The position numbers were made by a program, and so were the translations under genes. DNA of 64,000 nt from Turnera subulata (taxonomy: Eukaryota > Streptophyta > Magnoliopsida > Malpighiales > Passifloraceae): NCBI GenBank assembly GCA_028386065.3, contig JAKUCV010004748.1:62001-126000 (forward strand). The letters are read 5' to 3'. Of this stretch, positions 41,479 to 54,327 are shown piece by piece (position 1 is the stretch's first letter; every line of letters starts with the position of its first letter). The notes below the pieces were generated by a model that ran no database searches, was not told where the DNA came from, and saw nothing but the letters and a program-made list of their open reading frames with translations.

Positions 41479-43542
41479 TTATCCTGATTTTACATCATTA
41501 AGCAGCAAGTCACGGGGCTCAAGCATGTGGATAACATCTCCCATTGTAGGCCTGTGCTTCATGTCACTGTCAACACATCTAAGAGCAAGCAAGACTATGC
41601 GCTTCAGCTCCTTGGTAGACGGAATCTCTGGCAGCCTAGGATCCACCACATACATGATCTTCTGATTTGAGACCATAGACTTTAACCATTCAACCAGAAA
41701 TGCCTGCCATCAAGGATTGATGTTTATGTTAAAAGGGAATCTCTCTGGCAAGAAATTGAGGGTATAATGCAAAACAATTTGTCCTTAAGAGGAGTCTACT
41801 TGGGGTTGATTATGATCCACAGGAGTCCTTCCACATATGATCTCCATGACAAGGATTCCAAAGCTGTAAACATCACTTTTATCTCCACTAGATGCACCAC
41901 CTCGAGCTAAATACCTGGAAAACACTGACTTGTATTTCAAAACAGCCTAACAATCCAACGTAGTTGAAACAACTAGAATTGTCTTACCCAGATATTTCCA
42001 TTGAACGAACTATTTGGCGAGAACCATCGGGACCTAAGAGCTTAGCAATTCCAAAGTCCGAGATCTTGGGATTCCATTGGTGATCAAGCAGAATGTTGGT
42101 AGATTTTAAGTTCCGGTTGATGATCTTTGGTTCAATACCCTCATGAAGGTAAGCCAATCTTATTTTAGCAGCAGACAGCTTATACTATATCAGAAAAGTA
42201 ACTGAAAAGGTATAAACTGCATGATCAAGTTAGTTCACTTCAAATCTCAGGACCACTTCACTTACCCTTTTGCAATTCCATGGATGATGTTCATCCTTAC
42301 ACGCCATGTTAGGGGGCTGACTTGTCCTGGACACGCATGAAGCCATCGATAAAGACTACCATTATCCACATACTCGTTCACAAGGATTCTAGTACAAAGA
42401 AAATTAAAAAAAGTTTTTAAGGCAATGGGTAAAACAACATAAGCAAGCTTTCAGTGATGGCTCAATAAACTCTCGTAAACTTTAGGATAACTAAAAAAAA
42501 ATCTCTTCTTATGTAACACAAAAGCAAACATATACCTGTAACCTTCTTCCACACAGTATCCGACCAATGTGACTAGATTCTTGTGCCTGGCATGTCTGAT
42601 CACTTCCACTTCTGCTAAGAAATTCTCAGCTTGGCAACTGATGATTAATCAGTTTGTCAATAGAATTATAAAGCCATCCGTGTAGGAACAATGCAATGAA
42701 GGCTGACTATTAGAAAGGTAGACATTAAATTACTGTGTCCGATCTAATTCTGATAGAGTTTAACAAATTGAACAAATAGTTACTATTCTCTTCAAAGAAA
42801 GAAATATAAACTTTAAAGAGTTGGAAAAAAATGTAATGTAACCTGAGCTTTAGCAAAGTCAGGATACATAGCCATTTTTTATTCTATTTTACAGACTCTC
42901 TTGCACTTTCCATGATTTTTGAATCAACCAAGAAAACATTAATCCTGTGCAGAAGAAAAATCAACCACAAAATTATTTGTGTTAAAAAGAGTACAAATAT
43001 TACCTCTTGCTCAACCTCTTGACAGCTACCCTAGTAGTATCCAACAGGATGCCACGATAAACAATACCATGATCTCCATTTCCAATAACATTCTCGTCAG
43101 AAAATCCATTTGTCACCACCTCAATCTCCTTCAAAGCCACCCTATTTCCCCTCCTTGCATCCAAAAGCACTACAGCCGACTGTGAAGCAACCAGCTCCAC
43201 ATGATCACCACCACTCCCTTGAGTATGGTCGTCTAGCTTGGCCACATTCATTTCGACGTCCGAAATTCGACCCGAAAGAAGGCGTTTATCCAGGGCGGAG
43301 GAACAACGATGAGGGCTGTGAATGTTGGTGCAAGAAATCGGGTTTGATAAACGGAAGCTGCAGCGGGGTTTTAAGGATTTGGAGTTTCTGCGACGGAAAT
43401 AGATTATGCAGAGGAACGTGAAGAGCAGGATCAGGACAATGAAGAGTGCAACGGCGGCAAGTATGAGAACCCATAATTTGATACCAAAGAAAGGAGTATG
43501 CTTTGAGAGCTTGGTGTCAAGAGATGGCGATTTTAAGGACAT
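41479..43542 (-). CDS. Receptor-like pseudokinase of the At4g34500/At2g42960 type
   Basis: Six exons (minus strand): 43542-43004, 42637-42536, 42388-42266, 42158-41988, 41914-41800, 41703-41479; 424 residues. A short N-terminus precedes one membrane helix (about 23-48). A cytoplasmic linker and a kinase-like domain from about 140 follow. The VAVK lysine (K175), a conserved alpha-C glutamate region and DFG (289-291) remain. The catalytic loop HRD reads NRN (269-271), so the proton-accepting Asp is gone. The activation segment is shortened, and the APE site reads ARG (315-317). The glycine loop is GNGDHG (154-159) rather than the usual GEGGYG. Frames and splice sites are clean, so this is a maintained pseudokinase rather than a decayed gene. 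It may act as a scaffold at the plasma membrane. Relatives in this subfamily have intact HRD, from memory. Confidence 0.85.
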
Positions 43543-44438
43543 GGCTAGAGATAAGTGAACTGAACTTGTTACTTTAATGGTTAGTTCGAACTCTAGAGAG
43601 AGATGATAGTGGAGATTCGTTTTGGCTGGAAAAAACTTGGGGGTTTTGTTATAATCCTTCTACTTTGAATTATAACAACTGAACTGCGGGAGAAGCGGGA
43701 AATTTAGATATGGTTGTGGGGAGTGCTGACCCTCCTAGTGTGAAAGCCTCCATTTTTCTCCATTGCTTTGCGTGGTTAGGATTAAAATATTTCTTCCAAA
43801 AATAATCTAACGATCTCAATTACATCTTAATGAATTGCAATATATAATAACTAATATATTTGTTTTTCATTAGTGTAGAATTCTTTTGGGGGTGAAACAT
43901 AAAACTACATCTTCTAACATAAAGAAGAGTGAGGAAAAAACAAGAAAAAGAAAACTAGAATTTCGCCTTTATTGTGTGGATTGTATTTTATTACTACTTG
44001 GTGTAGTTCACATAATTTCAACTCTCATCATGCATATGCTTATTTGACTGTCAAGGATTGCTTTTTAACCTAAATTTTTCTTTCAATCAATTGATCCTTT
44101 TTCTGTTGTAAGTTGAGATAGAGGCCTATACCTTACTCATGCTAATTTGCTTTTTCGAACGAACACTGCAACAAGAAACGCGATAAGCCAAATGATACAC
44201 GAACTGTAGGCAACCATACATAGATATTAAGATCAACTCTATATCATATTCCAATATGTTGAATGTATTTCTCTTCATTACTAAATTTTTCTATACAGCG
44301 ATTGGCATTGCTGCGTAACGTAACTCGTCAAGGGAACCCCGTCCAACGAATTGCCACCAAATAGAAAAAATCCAGAATCAGAGGTGTGCTGTTCCCAAGT
44401 TGATACCCTCTCCTTTTTGTCAGTCAGAAAATTGCCTT
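43543..44438. other. Pseudokinase promoter and cyclotransferase 3' flank
   Basis: No gene is recognised. The first part should hold the pseudokinase leader and promoter; the last part is the 3' UTR of the cyclotransferase gene. Confidence 0.45.
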
Positions 44439-47400
44439 TTAAATACCATTTTCCGACTTTGGCATGTCAAAATATGGCGGTATGCACAATTGCTGGATTC
44501 GTCCCTGATCAAAATGTTTCTTTAAAGGATGCAACTTGATTTCATAAAGCTTCGGCCATAGTTTTCCAGTGACTGCAAAAAAAAACCAAAAGAACACAGA
44601 TAAATGGTTAAAATCATGTTGCAAAAGACAGTGAAGACAACTACTATTTAAGCCCAAAAGATGCGTTAGTTCCAGTAAGGGGACAAGATTATTGATTTAG
44701 TTGATTCATACCTTTATATGTGAATGATTTTAATTGCCATATGTTTTAACAACATGCCTTCTAATAATTGACCACATTATTATGAAGACTAGGGCAAAGC
44801 AATATCAATTTCAAAGATTTCGCACTACATGTTTAGCTATTATCATAATGTCGACCAGATTAATTACCAGAATATAAGTTGTTTTACAAGCTCAAAAACT
44901 TGCTATAACATCAAACTGTTACACTGGCAAAAAGATCCAAGAGAGCTAACGAACAAAGAATTTAGATGACTGCTGAAAAAGGAGATGGCTTGTGTAGTTA
45001 TTAAACAATAAGTGGCTGGTTTAAGGGACAAGGAGAATGATCTGGCACAGACACAATAATGTTCAACACCTAAAAGGTACCTTGGTAGGGGTTATGACAG
45101 CAAGGAAAACAAAAAATAAATCACCAACAGCAAACAGCTTTATAGGAAAAAAGTTTAGGAGCTATCCAACTGAGATGCTTACCAAAAATGCGCTCATCTT
45201 TGCTATTCCACGCTATGCCATTTAAGACATCAATACCCTACAAAGAAGGGTTGTGAAAGAAATAATTAGGCACTAATCTTTATCTGGTAAAAATCAGCAC
45301 AGAAAAATACAAGACCAGGAACACATGATCATGCTCATCCTTCTCGTTCATTCTCATTGTTTGTAGTTTATTTACAAATCAGACTGAATAGAATTACAAA
45401 CTTATTGGTCAAATGCTTACAGTATTTCCAGCAGCTATCAGGTCCCTCCTGCAAAATGAGAAGGAAGATCATTAAATAAAACTATCAAAGCATAATTGGA
45501 GTTAATACTACATGATCAAATGATGCCAAATGTCGGTGAGCCCGTTGCAAAATAGCAAAAAAAAAAGGACAGACTAGAAAAATGAGAAATTTTAGTTATC
45601 ACCTTAAATTTTGAAGCATGATCCAGCCAAGCAATGTTCCATCTTTGGGAGATATTCTGGCGATACAATCAGTCTGAACAAGAATGAGAGAAAGCTTCAG
45701 TGGATACTCAAAACAGAAAGGGAAAGTAGGATGGTTGCTCACCACTGACCAGAATTCATTTAAAAAGTGAACCAAAATTTTCGTATGTTAACATGAGGCT
45801 GTTGTCTTGCTCTAAAATTCACGTAATTTTCTGAAGGACGTAAATGAAGTTAAGCTGGGAACGGCAAACAGCGTTTCTCTTATGCCCATGACAATGTCAG
45901 ATTCAAGCGTGATTTGCCAAAAACAATTTTCAAGTGGGATCACAATCCATCCCAATTAAATCCTGCAAAAACAATTTAACACAATCCCCAGGGGGGATAG
46001 AAAAGGTAAACCAAGCAACAGGATGAGCAAGATTTGGGAGGAAGTCAGCCAGTAGTTACCCTCCGGATAAACTTGTCCAAAACCAAGTTACCAATCCCAA
46101 TTCCTCAAATTATTCAAGGCTAGCAAGAGATTCCAAATAGAGATTAACTTGGCTTCCAGTAAGATAAGCTCCTCACAGTAATTAGAATCCCAAAATTTAA
46201 CAGTAATAGCACAGCTTCAGTTCGTTTCTTGTTTTGTCCCCTTGACTAAAAACCTATTAGCTTTCTCTCTTTGCTCGGAAGATATATTTTAACAATCCAA
46301 CATTTCCGAATCACATCCTCTCAAGTTGTGATCGAGCTCCTATATAAACTCTCTTGTTACCCAACATTCACATTTTCCAGCACGTCATTCTCACCATTCC
46401 CACAAGATGAAATAAAACAAAAACTTTCAGAGAAACATTTCCAAATCACATCCTCTCAAGTTGTGATCGAGCTTCTATATAAACTCTCTTGTTACCCAAC
46501 ATTCACATTTTCCAGCACGTCATTCTCACTATTCCCACAAGATGAAATAAAACAAAAACTTTCAGAGAAACATTTCCAAATCACATCCTCTCAAGTTGTG
46601 ATCGAGCTCCTATATAAACTCTCTTGTTACCCAACATTCACATTTTACAGCACGTCATTCTCACCATTCCCACAAGATGAAATAAAACAAAAACTTTCAG
46701 AGAAGTTAAATTGGATTAACCAAGACCAATACTTTTGGTTTTTCTGATTTCAGTCAATGCAGCACCAAGTTGATGTTAATTAAATTTCAAAAAATTCATT
46801 AGAACCAAAACAGACTAGGAAAAAACTTAATGAAATAAAAATTTACTCCTTTTTAGCAGTTGGTAAGGATTTTGTTATTGTCATAGAGCCAGGAGGCAGC
46901 TATACATCAACAAACCCATGCAATCAGTAAATGCACATAATAATAGGATGTCCGAAACTGCATGTATAATAATGCGAGAGCGGAAGGCATACCCCATAAA
47001 CATTAGCCCAGACTTCGCCATTTACAAACTCTAGTTCATTGAGGTAGTGTACATCAACACCACCGTATTTGATAATGTCTTTCTGAATGACTGCACCAAG
47101 AAAAGGGAGAAAAAGCAACAGTGAGCCTCTGTAAATAGAGTGATAAGAATTCCCACAATGGAAGCAAATATCAACTATGGGGAAAAAGATCCTAGAAACT
47201 TAAAAATTACAAGGGCTTTAATAGAAAAAGAAGTAGAACAAGAAGAAGTGGAAGAAATTTCTGGAAAGAAAGAATGAACACCAATTCGTTTATGCAAGAA
47301 AAACCTGTAAATGTTCGAGGGTCAATCTGATACAATGCTGAAGTTCCATCACTGCCGAACAAAACTTTTCCATCTGTTGCAAGTCCCCAACCGTCTTGCA

Positions 47401-49607
47401 TGGGATTAGTAAATTTCCCAATCTGCACTATTAACAGAACTAGAATCAACAAAGATTCAGCATCGCTTTTGTCCAGACATATGGAAGGCAAAATAAAATT
47501 TAGATGATCAATGATTAGGGGAAGCTACGGTCTAGCAGAAATAAAGACTGATTCTTCAAGGACGGCTCTAAATGCAACAGAGTGAACAAAATCCAAGAAT
47601 CAGCAAGCAATTTTGACCATCAAATCATATTAGTGCTCAAATTTCTGCTCCACGGGAAGCTTGGAAGGAGGAAGTGATGAAAAGTAGAAGGCAGAGAAAT
47701 TGCAGGAAAATGTTACCAAATGTAAAGGAGGAAAAAGCTCACAAGCATTACATGTATTTAGCAATGTACGTGTATCATATTAAAGGATAGGGAGAAGCAC
47801 AAACTTTGCTTAAGTTATTTCGGTCATATATGAAACCAGTTTTTGTCAACCAAGTTACTTGCAACAGCCTACAAAAAACAAGTCACTGCGTTAGCAAATT
47901 ATTCCTATGATTCTAATACTGCTAGCGTAGAAAAAAATGATTTTAATACAGCTGCATCTACAAAAACAGTAGGGACAAGCTCAATTGCTTGTGAAATTGA
48001 ATAAAGAAGTTAAAAATACAACGTTCATGCATTAAAAAAGATAATTACCTGAAAATCACTACAGCATCGAGGTTGTTTGAACGTTTACAAAGATAAAACG
48101 TCTAGAGGCAACAACACGAGCAAAACAAACAAACTGTGCAAGGAATTCACGTGATGACCCTACAAAATTTGTTCCTAGATGCACAGGAAGAAACTAAAAG
48201 TACAAAAAAGAAAGAGAAAACAGCAATGGATCAAAGAAAAAATATGGACCCAGCCAATAATGGACTTGGTACGAGTTATTTTATGTTGATGACAAGCGTG
48301 TAGCTGATAAGCCAACTCTTTTTGAAGAACATTCATGATCCAATGAGTAGGATCCAACAAATTTTAATATTCATCAAAGAACCAAGTCTAATCCTTTAGC
48401 CTCCTGTTTGATAAGCAGATTGAAAGTGCTCACTAAAAAGCTATAAGAAGAGATGGGAAAGCATATTATCCACTCCAACATACTATCAAATTCAAACTCT
48501 TAGCATGCAAGAAGAGAACAAAATGCAATTATGACACAAACCTTTCACCAACAAGAGTTAAACCTTCTCCAAAATAAGAACTGTCCATTTCTTGAAGAAC
48601 CTCGACCTGTACATGCACAATACATAGAATATCAATAAAAATGCCCGGCTTTTGTAAAATTACAACATTAAGGGTGAGTTTTGCTGGTATCTATCTCCTC
48701 GAACCATCAATAAGAGAAGCACGGTGAGTATACTATTCTACATCCTTCAAACTGCTGAACTTGCTGACAGCATATATGCCCAACAATTTCGGACACCAAA
48801 ACAATTCTCTAGATGAAGAGAAAATAGAAAAGGGCCTCACACCTTCCCGGTCTCAAGAGCAACCCTTCGGACCGATGACTGAAATGTGCAAAACAGTGAA
48901 TTTTAGGTGACTGATAAACAAAAGCTTTACTCAAGTAAAAGAAAGAAATGCAATGCCATCCTATAAAATGGCAGTAGAACTGACAGCAAAGCTGAAACAT
49001 AGATGGAAAACCACAAAAATAAAAAAGATAGACGCGTATTAGGGTAGCCTGGGAATAAAATAACAAGCAAACTCACACTCCCGTAAAGCCCAGTTGACTC
49101 GAACAGTGACCCATTTCCGGCACAAAGAAGACCCTGCAATGCAATTAAAGCATTCATGTTAATTCCCTAGACAGAAATTATCAACTACTCACTTACGCAT
49201 GGATCACGAAGAAAAGGATTACCCACAGTCATAATCTACCACGGTATAGTAACTAAAATCTAGCTTCAAATGCCACCGACAGCTTAATTTTTTTTTTATC
49301 CCCCAAAAAAAGACGCAGTTTTTAAGCTAAAATGTACCTGAGTGAAGGCTTTGGGGTCGTGAGGGAACTCATTGACCACTTGAATCGCGTAGATTTTGGG
49401 CGACTGGTCAACGGAAGCTAACCCGATCCACATGTTCGACGAAATTCCGAGGAGAAGACTGACGGCGAAGATCATGGCTGCGGAAACGAGCAGGAGGGAG
49501 ACTTTCCTGTAGATGAAAGGAGAGGGTTGATGAGGAGGAGGATTAGTAGAATGCATTAGCGTGTTGGATCGCTTGCTCCGCTTCTTATTCAGAGACTTAA
49601 TCCCCAT
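44439..49607 (-). CDS. QCT: Glutaminyl-peptide cyclotransferase, plant type
   Basis: Eleven exons in frame (minus strand): 49607-49338, 49133-49077, 48878-48843, 48606-48542, 47868-47805, 47422-47305, 47090-46993, 45673-45603, 45448-45421, 45237-45183, 44572-44439, giving 331 residues. A basic cytosolic N-terminus (NKKRSKRS) and one signal-anchor helix (about 36-57) place the enzyme in the secretory pathway. The body is the glutamine-cyclotransferase beta-propeller: VNEFPHDPKAFTQ, GNGSLFESTGLYG, YFGEGLTL, QVTWL, DGWGLATDGKVLFGSDGTS, YLNELEFVNGEVWANV, DCIARI, LNGIAW and VTGKLWPKLYEI. It converts N-terminal Gln to pyroglutamate and resembles Arabidopsis At4g25720. The protein looks complete. 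Its C-terminal tail (QQLCIPPYFDMPKSENGI) is not conserved. Intron 7 contains a 135-bp tandem repeat. Confidence 0.93.
46301..46704. repeat. 135-bp minisatellite, three copies, in cyclotransferase intron 7
   Basis: Three near-identical units start at 46301, 46436 and 46571, each beginning CATTTCC and ending CTTTCAGAGAA. The period of 135 is a multiple of three, so a plus-strand frame stays open across all units (46271-46747). The unit contains CCTATATAAAC and TTCACATTTT. The third unit breaks off at GTTAAATTGG. Few substitutions separate the units, so the expansion is fairly recent. Confidence 0.92.
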
Positions 49608-50009
49608 AGTGGGGGGACTAATCTCATGGGGATTAATCGAGTAATGCCAAAACAGAAGGCGGTTTTGTTTGGTTGGGGATAAAGAAGACCGAACATTTAA
49701 CTAGTGCCTTCCTGTTCCTGTCCCGGCAGCAGCTGGTCACACACTGAATCCGTTTTGACTTTTCGTGTTCGTATTTCTCCGCCATTCGATTTCGTGTACC
49801 AAAAAAACAACGACTAGCCAACGGTTTCCTGATAAGTTTGGGCCGAATAGGGTGTATTGGGCTCGGAGCATGGTGACATATGGGCCGGAGTGTCGCGAGC
49901 GTGTGTGTGTGTTCAAGCTGCACGTGCGAGATCATGGTCAGCGGGAAACTACCATCCCAACTGCCCGGGGAAACAAGAACATTCCAGACATGAACGGTTA
50001 TAAGAGAAA

Positions 50010-50022
50010 GAACCTTCTCGAG
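50010..50022 (+). promoter_or_regulatory. Heat shock element
   Basis: GAAccTTCtcGAG gives three alternating 5-bp HSF units (nGAAn/nTTCn), the last with A to G at its end. It lies about 178 bp upstream of the TATA box. Confidence 0.65.
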
Positions 50023-50079
50023 TCACACAAACCAGGTGAAAAGGCGGCAATGTGGAGAGTGAAACGGCGACGTCTCGTG

Positions 50080-50092
50080 GAAGAATCCAGAA
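50080..50092 (+). promoter_or_regulatory. Imperfect heat shock element
   Basis: GAAgaATCcaGAA: the outer GAA units are perfect and the middle TTC reads ATC. It lies about 96 bp upstream of the TATA box, the usual position for plant heat-shock promoters. Confidence 0.5.
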
Positions 50093-50187
50093 ACACGAAG
50101 CAAAAAGCGGCAATTTGCCCCCGGTTACACGCCTAGGTAATGGAGAAGAAGAGACTAGAAGCACCTCAACCTGCATTGCCTTGCCAG

Positions 50188-50197
50188 TATATATATA
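50188..50197 (+). promoter_or_regulatory. TATA box of HSP90
   Basis: An alternating TATATATATA run lies 150 bp before the HSP90 ATG and is followed by a CT-rich leader. Confidence 0.65.
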
Positions 50198-50346
50198 CTC
50201 TCCCTCTCCTCTCTGCAAAACCAGTTCCAGATTCCAGCAAAACGATCAAGCAAAGTTTTGTTCTTTTCAGCTCTCTCTTTTCTCTCTCGCTCGCTTGCGT
50301 TTTGTTGTGGTGCTGTGATTACGTTTGTGTGTGAGGAGCAGTGAGG

Positions 50347-52756
50347 ATGGCGGATGTGCAGATGGCTGATGCAGAGACCTTCGCATTCCAGGCGGAGATC
50401 AACCAGCTTCTCAGCCTGATCATCAACACTTTCTATAGCAACAAAGAGATTTTCTTGCGTGAGCTCATCAGCAATGCTTCTGATGTAAGTTAATCGAGTC
50501 CTTGTCGTTTGGTTACGCATATGTTTTTATTTATTAGGCGCTGGTTTCTGATTTATTTGATTGTTTGGTTAGGCTTTGGATAAGATTAGATTCGAGAGCT
50601 TGACTGATAAGAGCAAGCTTGATGCTCAACCGGAGTTGTTCATCAGGCTTGTGCCTGACAAGGCCAACAAGACTCTCTCCATTATTGACAGTGGCATTGG
50701 CATGACCAAAGCTGGTACGTTTGTAGATGGGCAACCAATGGAATTTTACTCAATTTGTGTGTGCCTATTTCTTTTGTTGGGTTGTATTGTGTGTTTAATT
50801 CTTTTTCTAATTTGCTGTAGATTTGGTGAACAATTTGGGTACGATTGCGAGGTCTGGGACCAAGGAATTCATGGAGGCATTGCAGGCCGGGGCTGACGTG
50901 AGCATGATTGGCCAGTTCGGTGTGGGTTTCTACTCTGCTTATCTCGTGGCAGAGAAGGTCATCGTCACCACAAAACACAATGACGACGAGCAGTATATCT
51001 GGGAATCCCAGGCCGGTGGTTCCTTCACCGTCACCAGAGATGTTAATGGTGAGCAACTTGGCAGGGGTACCAAGATCACCCTCTTCCTCAAAGAGGATCA
51101 GGTAGATATTTTGTCCTGTGTTTCTTAGGGTCATTTTATCTTGGCTGATGTGAGATCGTTCCTGGTTGATTGCCTCAAATGTTTTGTTGGTTTTGGTTTC
51201 TGCAGCTTGAATATTTGGAGGAGAGGAGGATCAAGGACTTGGTGAAAAAACACTCTGAATTCATCAGCTACCCTATCTATCTCTGGACTGAGAAAACAAC
51301 AGAGAAGGAAATCAGTGACGACGAGGAAGATGAACCAAAGAAGGAAGAAGAAGGGGATGTCGAGGATGTTGATGAGGACAAGGAGAAAAAATCCAAGAAG
51401 AAGAAGATCAAGGAGGTTTCTCACGAGTGGCAACTCATCAACAAGCAGAAGCCCATCTGGCTGCGCAAGCCTGAGGAGATTACCAAGGAGGAGTACGCTT
51501 CCTTCTATAAGAGCTTGACCAATGACTGGGAGGATCATCTTGCCGTCAAGCACTTCTCCGTCGAGGGTCAGCTTGAATTCAAGGCTATCCTATTTGTGCC
51601 AAAGAGGGCTCCTTTCGATCTGTTTGACACTCGCAAGAAGATGAACAACATCAAACTCTATGTCAGGAGGGTGTTTATTATGGACAACTGCGAGGAGCTT
51701 ATCCCTGAATATCTCGGATTTGTTAAGGGAGTTGTTGATTCTGATGATCTGCCACTCAACATCTCTCGTGAGATGCTGCAACAGAACAAGATTCTCAAGG
51801 TTATCAGGAAGAATCTTGTGAAGAAATGCATTGAGATGTTCAACGAGATCGCGGAGAACAAGGAGGATTACAACAAATTCTATGAGGCCTTCTCGAAGAA
51901 CTTGAAATTGGGTATCCATGAGGATAGCCAGAACAGAGCTAAATTGGCCGACTTGCTCCGATACCATTCCACCAAGAGCGGTGACGAGTTGACAAGCTTG
52001 AAGGATTACGTAACCAGAATGAAGGAGGGGCAGAAGGACATATATTACATCACCGGCGAGAGTAAGAAGGCAGTGGAGAACTCTCCGTTCCTTGAGAGGC
52101 TCAAGAAGAAGGGTTATGAAGTGTTGTTCATGGTGGACGCAATTGATGAGTATGCGGTCGGGCAACTGAAAGAATATGATGGGAAGAAGCTGGTCTCTGC
52201 GACCAAAGAGGGATTGAAGCTTGATGATGAAACTGAAGAAGAGAAGAAGCAGAAAGAAGAGAAAAAGAAGTCTTTCGAGAACCTGTGCAAGGTTATTAAG
52301 GACATTTTGGGAGACAAGGTTGAGAAGGTGGTGGTCTCGGATAGGATTGTGGATTCACCCTGTTGTTTGGTGACCGGAGAGTATGGGTGGACCGCTAATA
52401 TGGAAAGGATAATGAAGGCTCAGGCTTTAAGGGACAACAGCATGAGCTCTTACATGTCTAGCAAGAAGACTATGGAGATCAATCCCGACAATGGCATCAT
52501 GGAGGAGTTGAGGAAGAGAGCTGAGGCTGACAAGAATGACAAGTCTGTCAAGGACCTCGTCCTGCTGCTGTTTGAGACTGCTCTCCTCACCTCTGGCTTC
52601 AGCCTGGACGATCCTAACACCTTTGCTGCTAGGATTCACAGGATGTTGAAGCTCGGCCTAAGCATTGACGAGGATGAAGCTGCTGGTGATGATGCCGACA
52701 TGCCTGCTTTGGAGGAAGAAGGTGCCGAGGAGAGCAAGATGGAGGAGGTGGACTAA
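50347..52756 (+). CDS. HSP90: Cytosolic heat shock protein 90
   Basis: Four exons in frame: 50347-50484, 50573-50714, 50821-51101 and 51206-52756, giving 703 residues, the size of plant cytosolic HSP90. The N-terminal GHKL ATPase carries [53 protein letters not shown] and [14 protein letters not shown] charged linker (about 222-255, rich in D, E and K) leads to the middle domain ([24 protein letters not shown]). The C-terminal dimerisation domain ends with MEEVD, the TPR-cochaperone docking signal of the cytosolic form, and there is no ER or plastid targeting. It chaperones kinases, hormone receptors and NLR immune receptors. Upstream heat-shock-element-like sites and a TATA box suggest heat induction. 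The gene is intact. Confidence 0.97.
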
Positions 52757-52839
52757 GCTGTTGCTACCTGAGGGATGGTCGTCTGGTTTTTGTGGGTCTC
52801 TGTCCTTTAATTGTGAAGCAAAGGATGACTTTTCTAATA
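52757..52839. other. Proximal HSP90 3' UTR
   Basis: Sequence between the HSP90 stop codon and the start of the tandem duplication; probable 3' UTR. Confidence 0.5.
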
Positions 52840-54327
52840 GTCTTGTTTCCAGTCTTTTTACAGGAGTCGCGTCTTTCTCTGTAAGAATTCGTTGAGGTTT
52901 TTGATGTGTGTCCCAATGCAAATAGTTTTTTCCTTGTATCTTGACAGTGGGATCCAAATATAGTCCTTTTTATCTGTTTTCTGCAACTAAGAATCTTCTT
53001 TAATATCGGAATTGATCAGACAGTAAATAGTTAGAGCTGGTTTCTAAAATGTTGCAGTAATATAATTCCTAACCTGCTAATACCATACCAGTTTCAGGGG
53101 TTTTAGAGAACTTATATTATCTTTGCAGTGGCATGGAGTAGAGGATTTGCTTCCTTAATGTAACCATTCTGGGTGATGCACTCCGATTAAAAAGTTACTT
53201 AAGTACAAGTAGCGTTAGATCTTTGGACATTGTTATGCCATAACTAAGAGGCCGATCCATTATCCTTCAACGGTCGTGCCTTCCTTTTCGTTTGGCAAAA
53301 GGGCTGAAAACTGCATCACAATGATAGCACTTATCTTCTGATAGTGTTTGAAACTACCTAAATTACTTTGCCATTGAATGTGTAATGCTTTTTGGTTGGA
53401 TACAGAGGATTTCAAATAAACATCTCCAATGGCTTGCAAGATGCATCCATTAAACTGAAGGCATGATCTGTCTGCAAGTAATCTGCTAGTGAGAGTATAA
53501 TTTCTGTTGTAAGAGAACCTTTTTCTTTCTTTTTCTCCATCCTAGCTAGCTAGAATGATGTCAGAACCATTTGTAAAGTTAGGGTCTTGTTTCCAGTCTT
53601 TTTACAGGAGTCGCGTCTTTCTCTGTAAGAATTCGTTGAGGTTTTTGATGTGTGTCCCAATGCAAATAGTTTTTTCCTTGTATCTTGACAGTGGGATCCA
53701 AATATAGTCCTTTTTATCTGTTTTCTGCAACTAAGAATCTTCTTTAATATCGGAATTGATCAGACAGTAAATAGTTAGAGCTGGTTTCTAAAATGTTGCA
53801 GTAATATAATTCCTAACCTGCTAATACCATACCAGTTTCAGGGGTTTTAGAGAACTTATATTATCTTTGCAGTGGCATGGAGTAGAGGATTTGCTTCCTT
53901 AATGTAACCATTCTGGGTGATGCACTCCGATTAAAAAGTTACTTAAGTACAAGTAGCGTTAGATCTTTGGACATTGTTATGCCATAACTAAGAGGCCGAT
54001 CCATTATCCTTCAACGGTCGTGCCTTCCTTTTCGTTTGGCAAAAGGGCTGAAAACTGCATCACAATGATAGCACTTATCTTCTGATAGTGTTTGAAACTA
54101 CCTAAATTACTTTGCCATTGAATGTGTAATGCTTTTTGGTTGGATACAGAGGATTTCAAATAAACATCTCCAATGGCTTGCAAGATGCATCCATTAAACT
54201 GAAGGCATGATCTGTCTGCAAGTAATCTGCTAGTGAGAGTATAATTTCTGTTGTAAGAGAACCTTTTTCTTTCTTTTTCTCCATCCTAGCTAGCTAGAAT
54301 GATGTCAGAACCATTTGTAAAGTTAGG
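52840..54327. repeat. 744-bp tandem duplication of the HSP90 3' flank
   Basis: Unit 52840-53583 is repeated at 53584-54327 with a constant offset of 744, and I see no difference between the copies by eye. The unit starts inside the probable HSP90 3' UTR. The second copy ends within the first bases of a Mutator-type MITE. Identity implies either a very recent duplication or an assembly artefact. Confidence 0.93.

Larger units (their letters stand above)
49608..50346. promoter_or_regulatory. Shared spacer between divergent cyclotransferase and HSP90 genes
   Basis: 740 bp separate the two divergent start codons. The HSP90 side contains heat-shock-element-like sites, a TATA box and a CT-rich leader. 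Whether the cyclotransferase responds to the same signals cannot be read from sequence. Confidence 0.6.

Noticed and set aside
46271..46747. 158-codon repeat protein
   Set aside because: It lies inside a well-supported intron of the cyclotransferase, and the frame follows from a repeat period divisible by three.
51590..52165. 191-codon antisense frame opposite HSP90
   Set aside because: It is the complement of a strongly conserved HSP90 exon and has no independent support.
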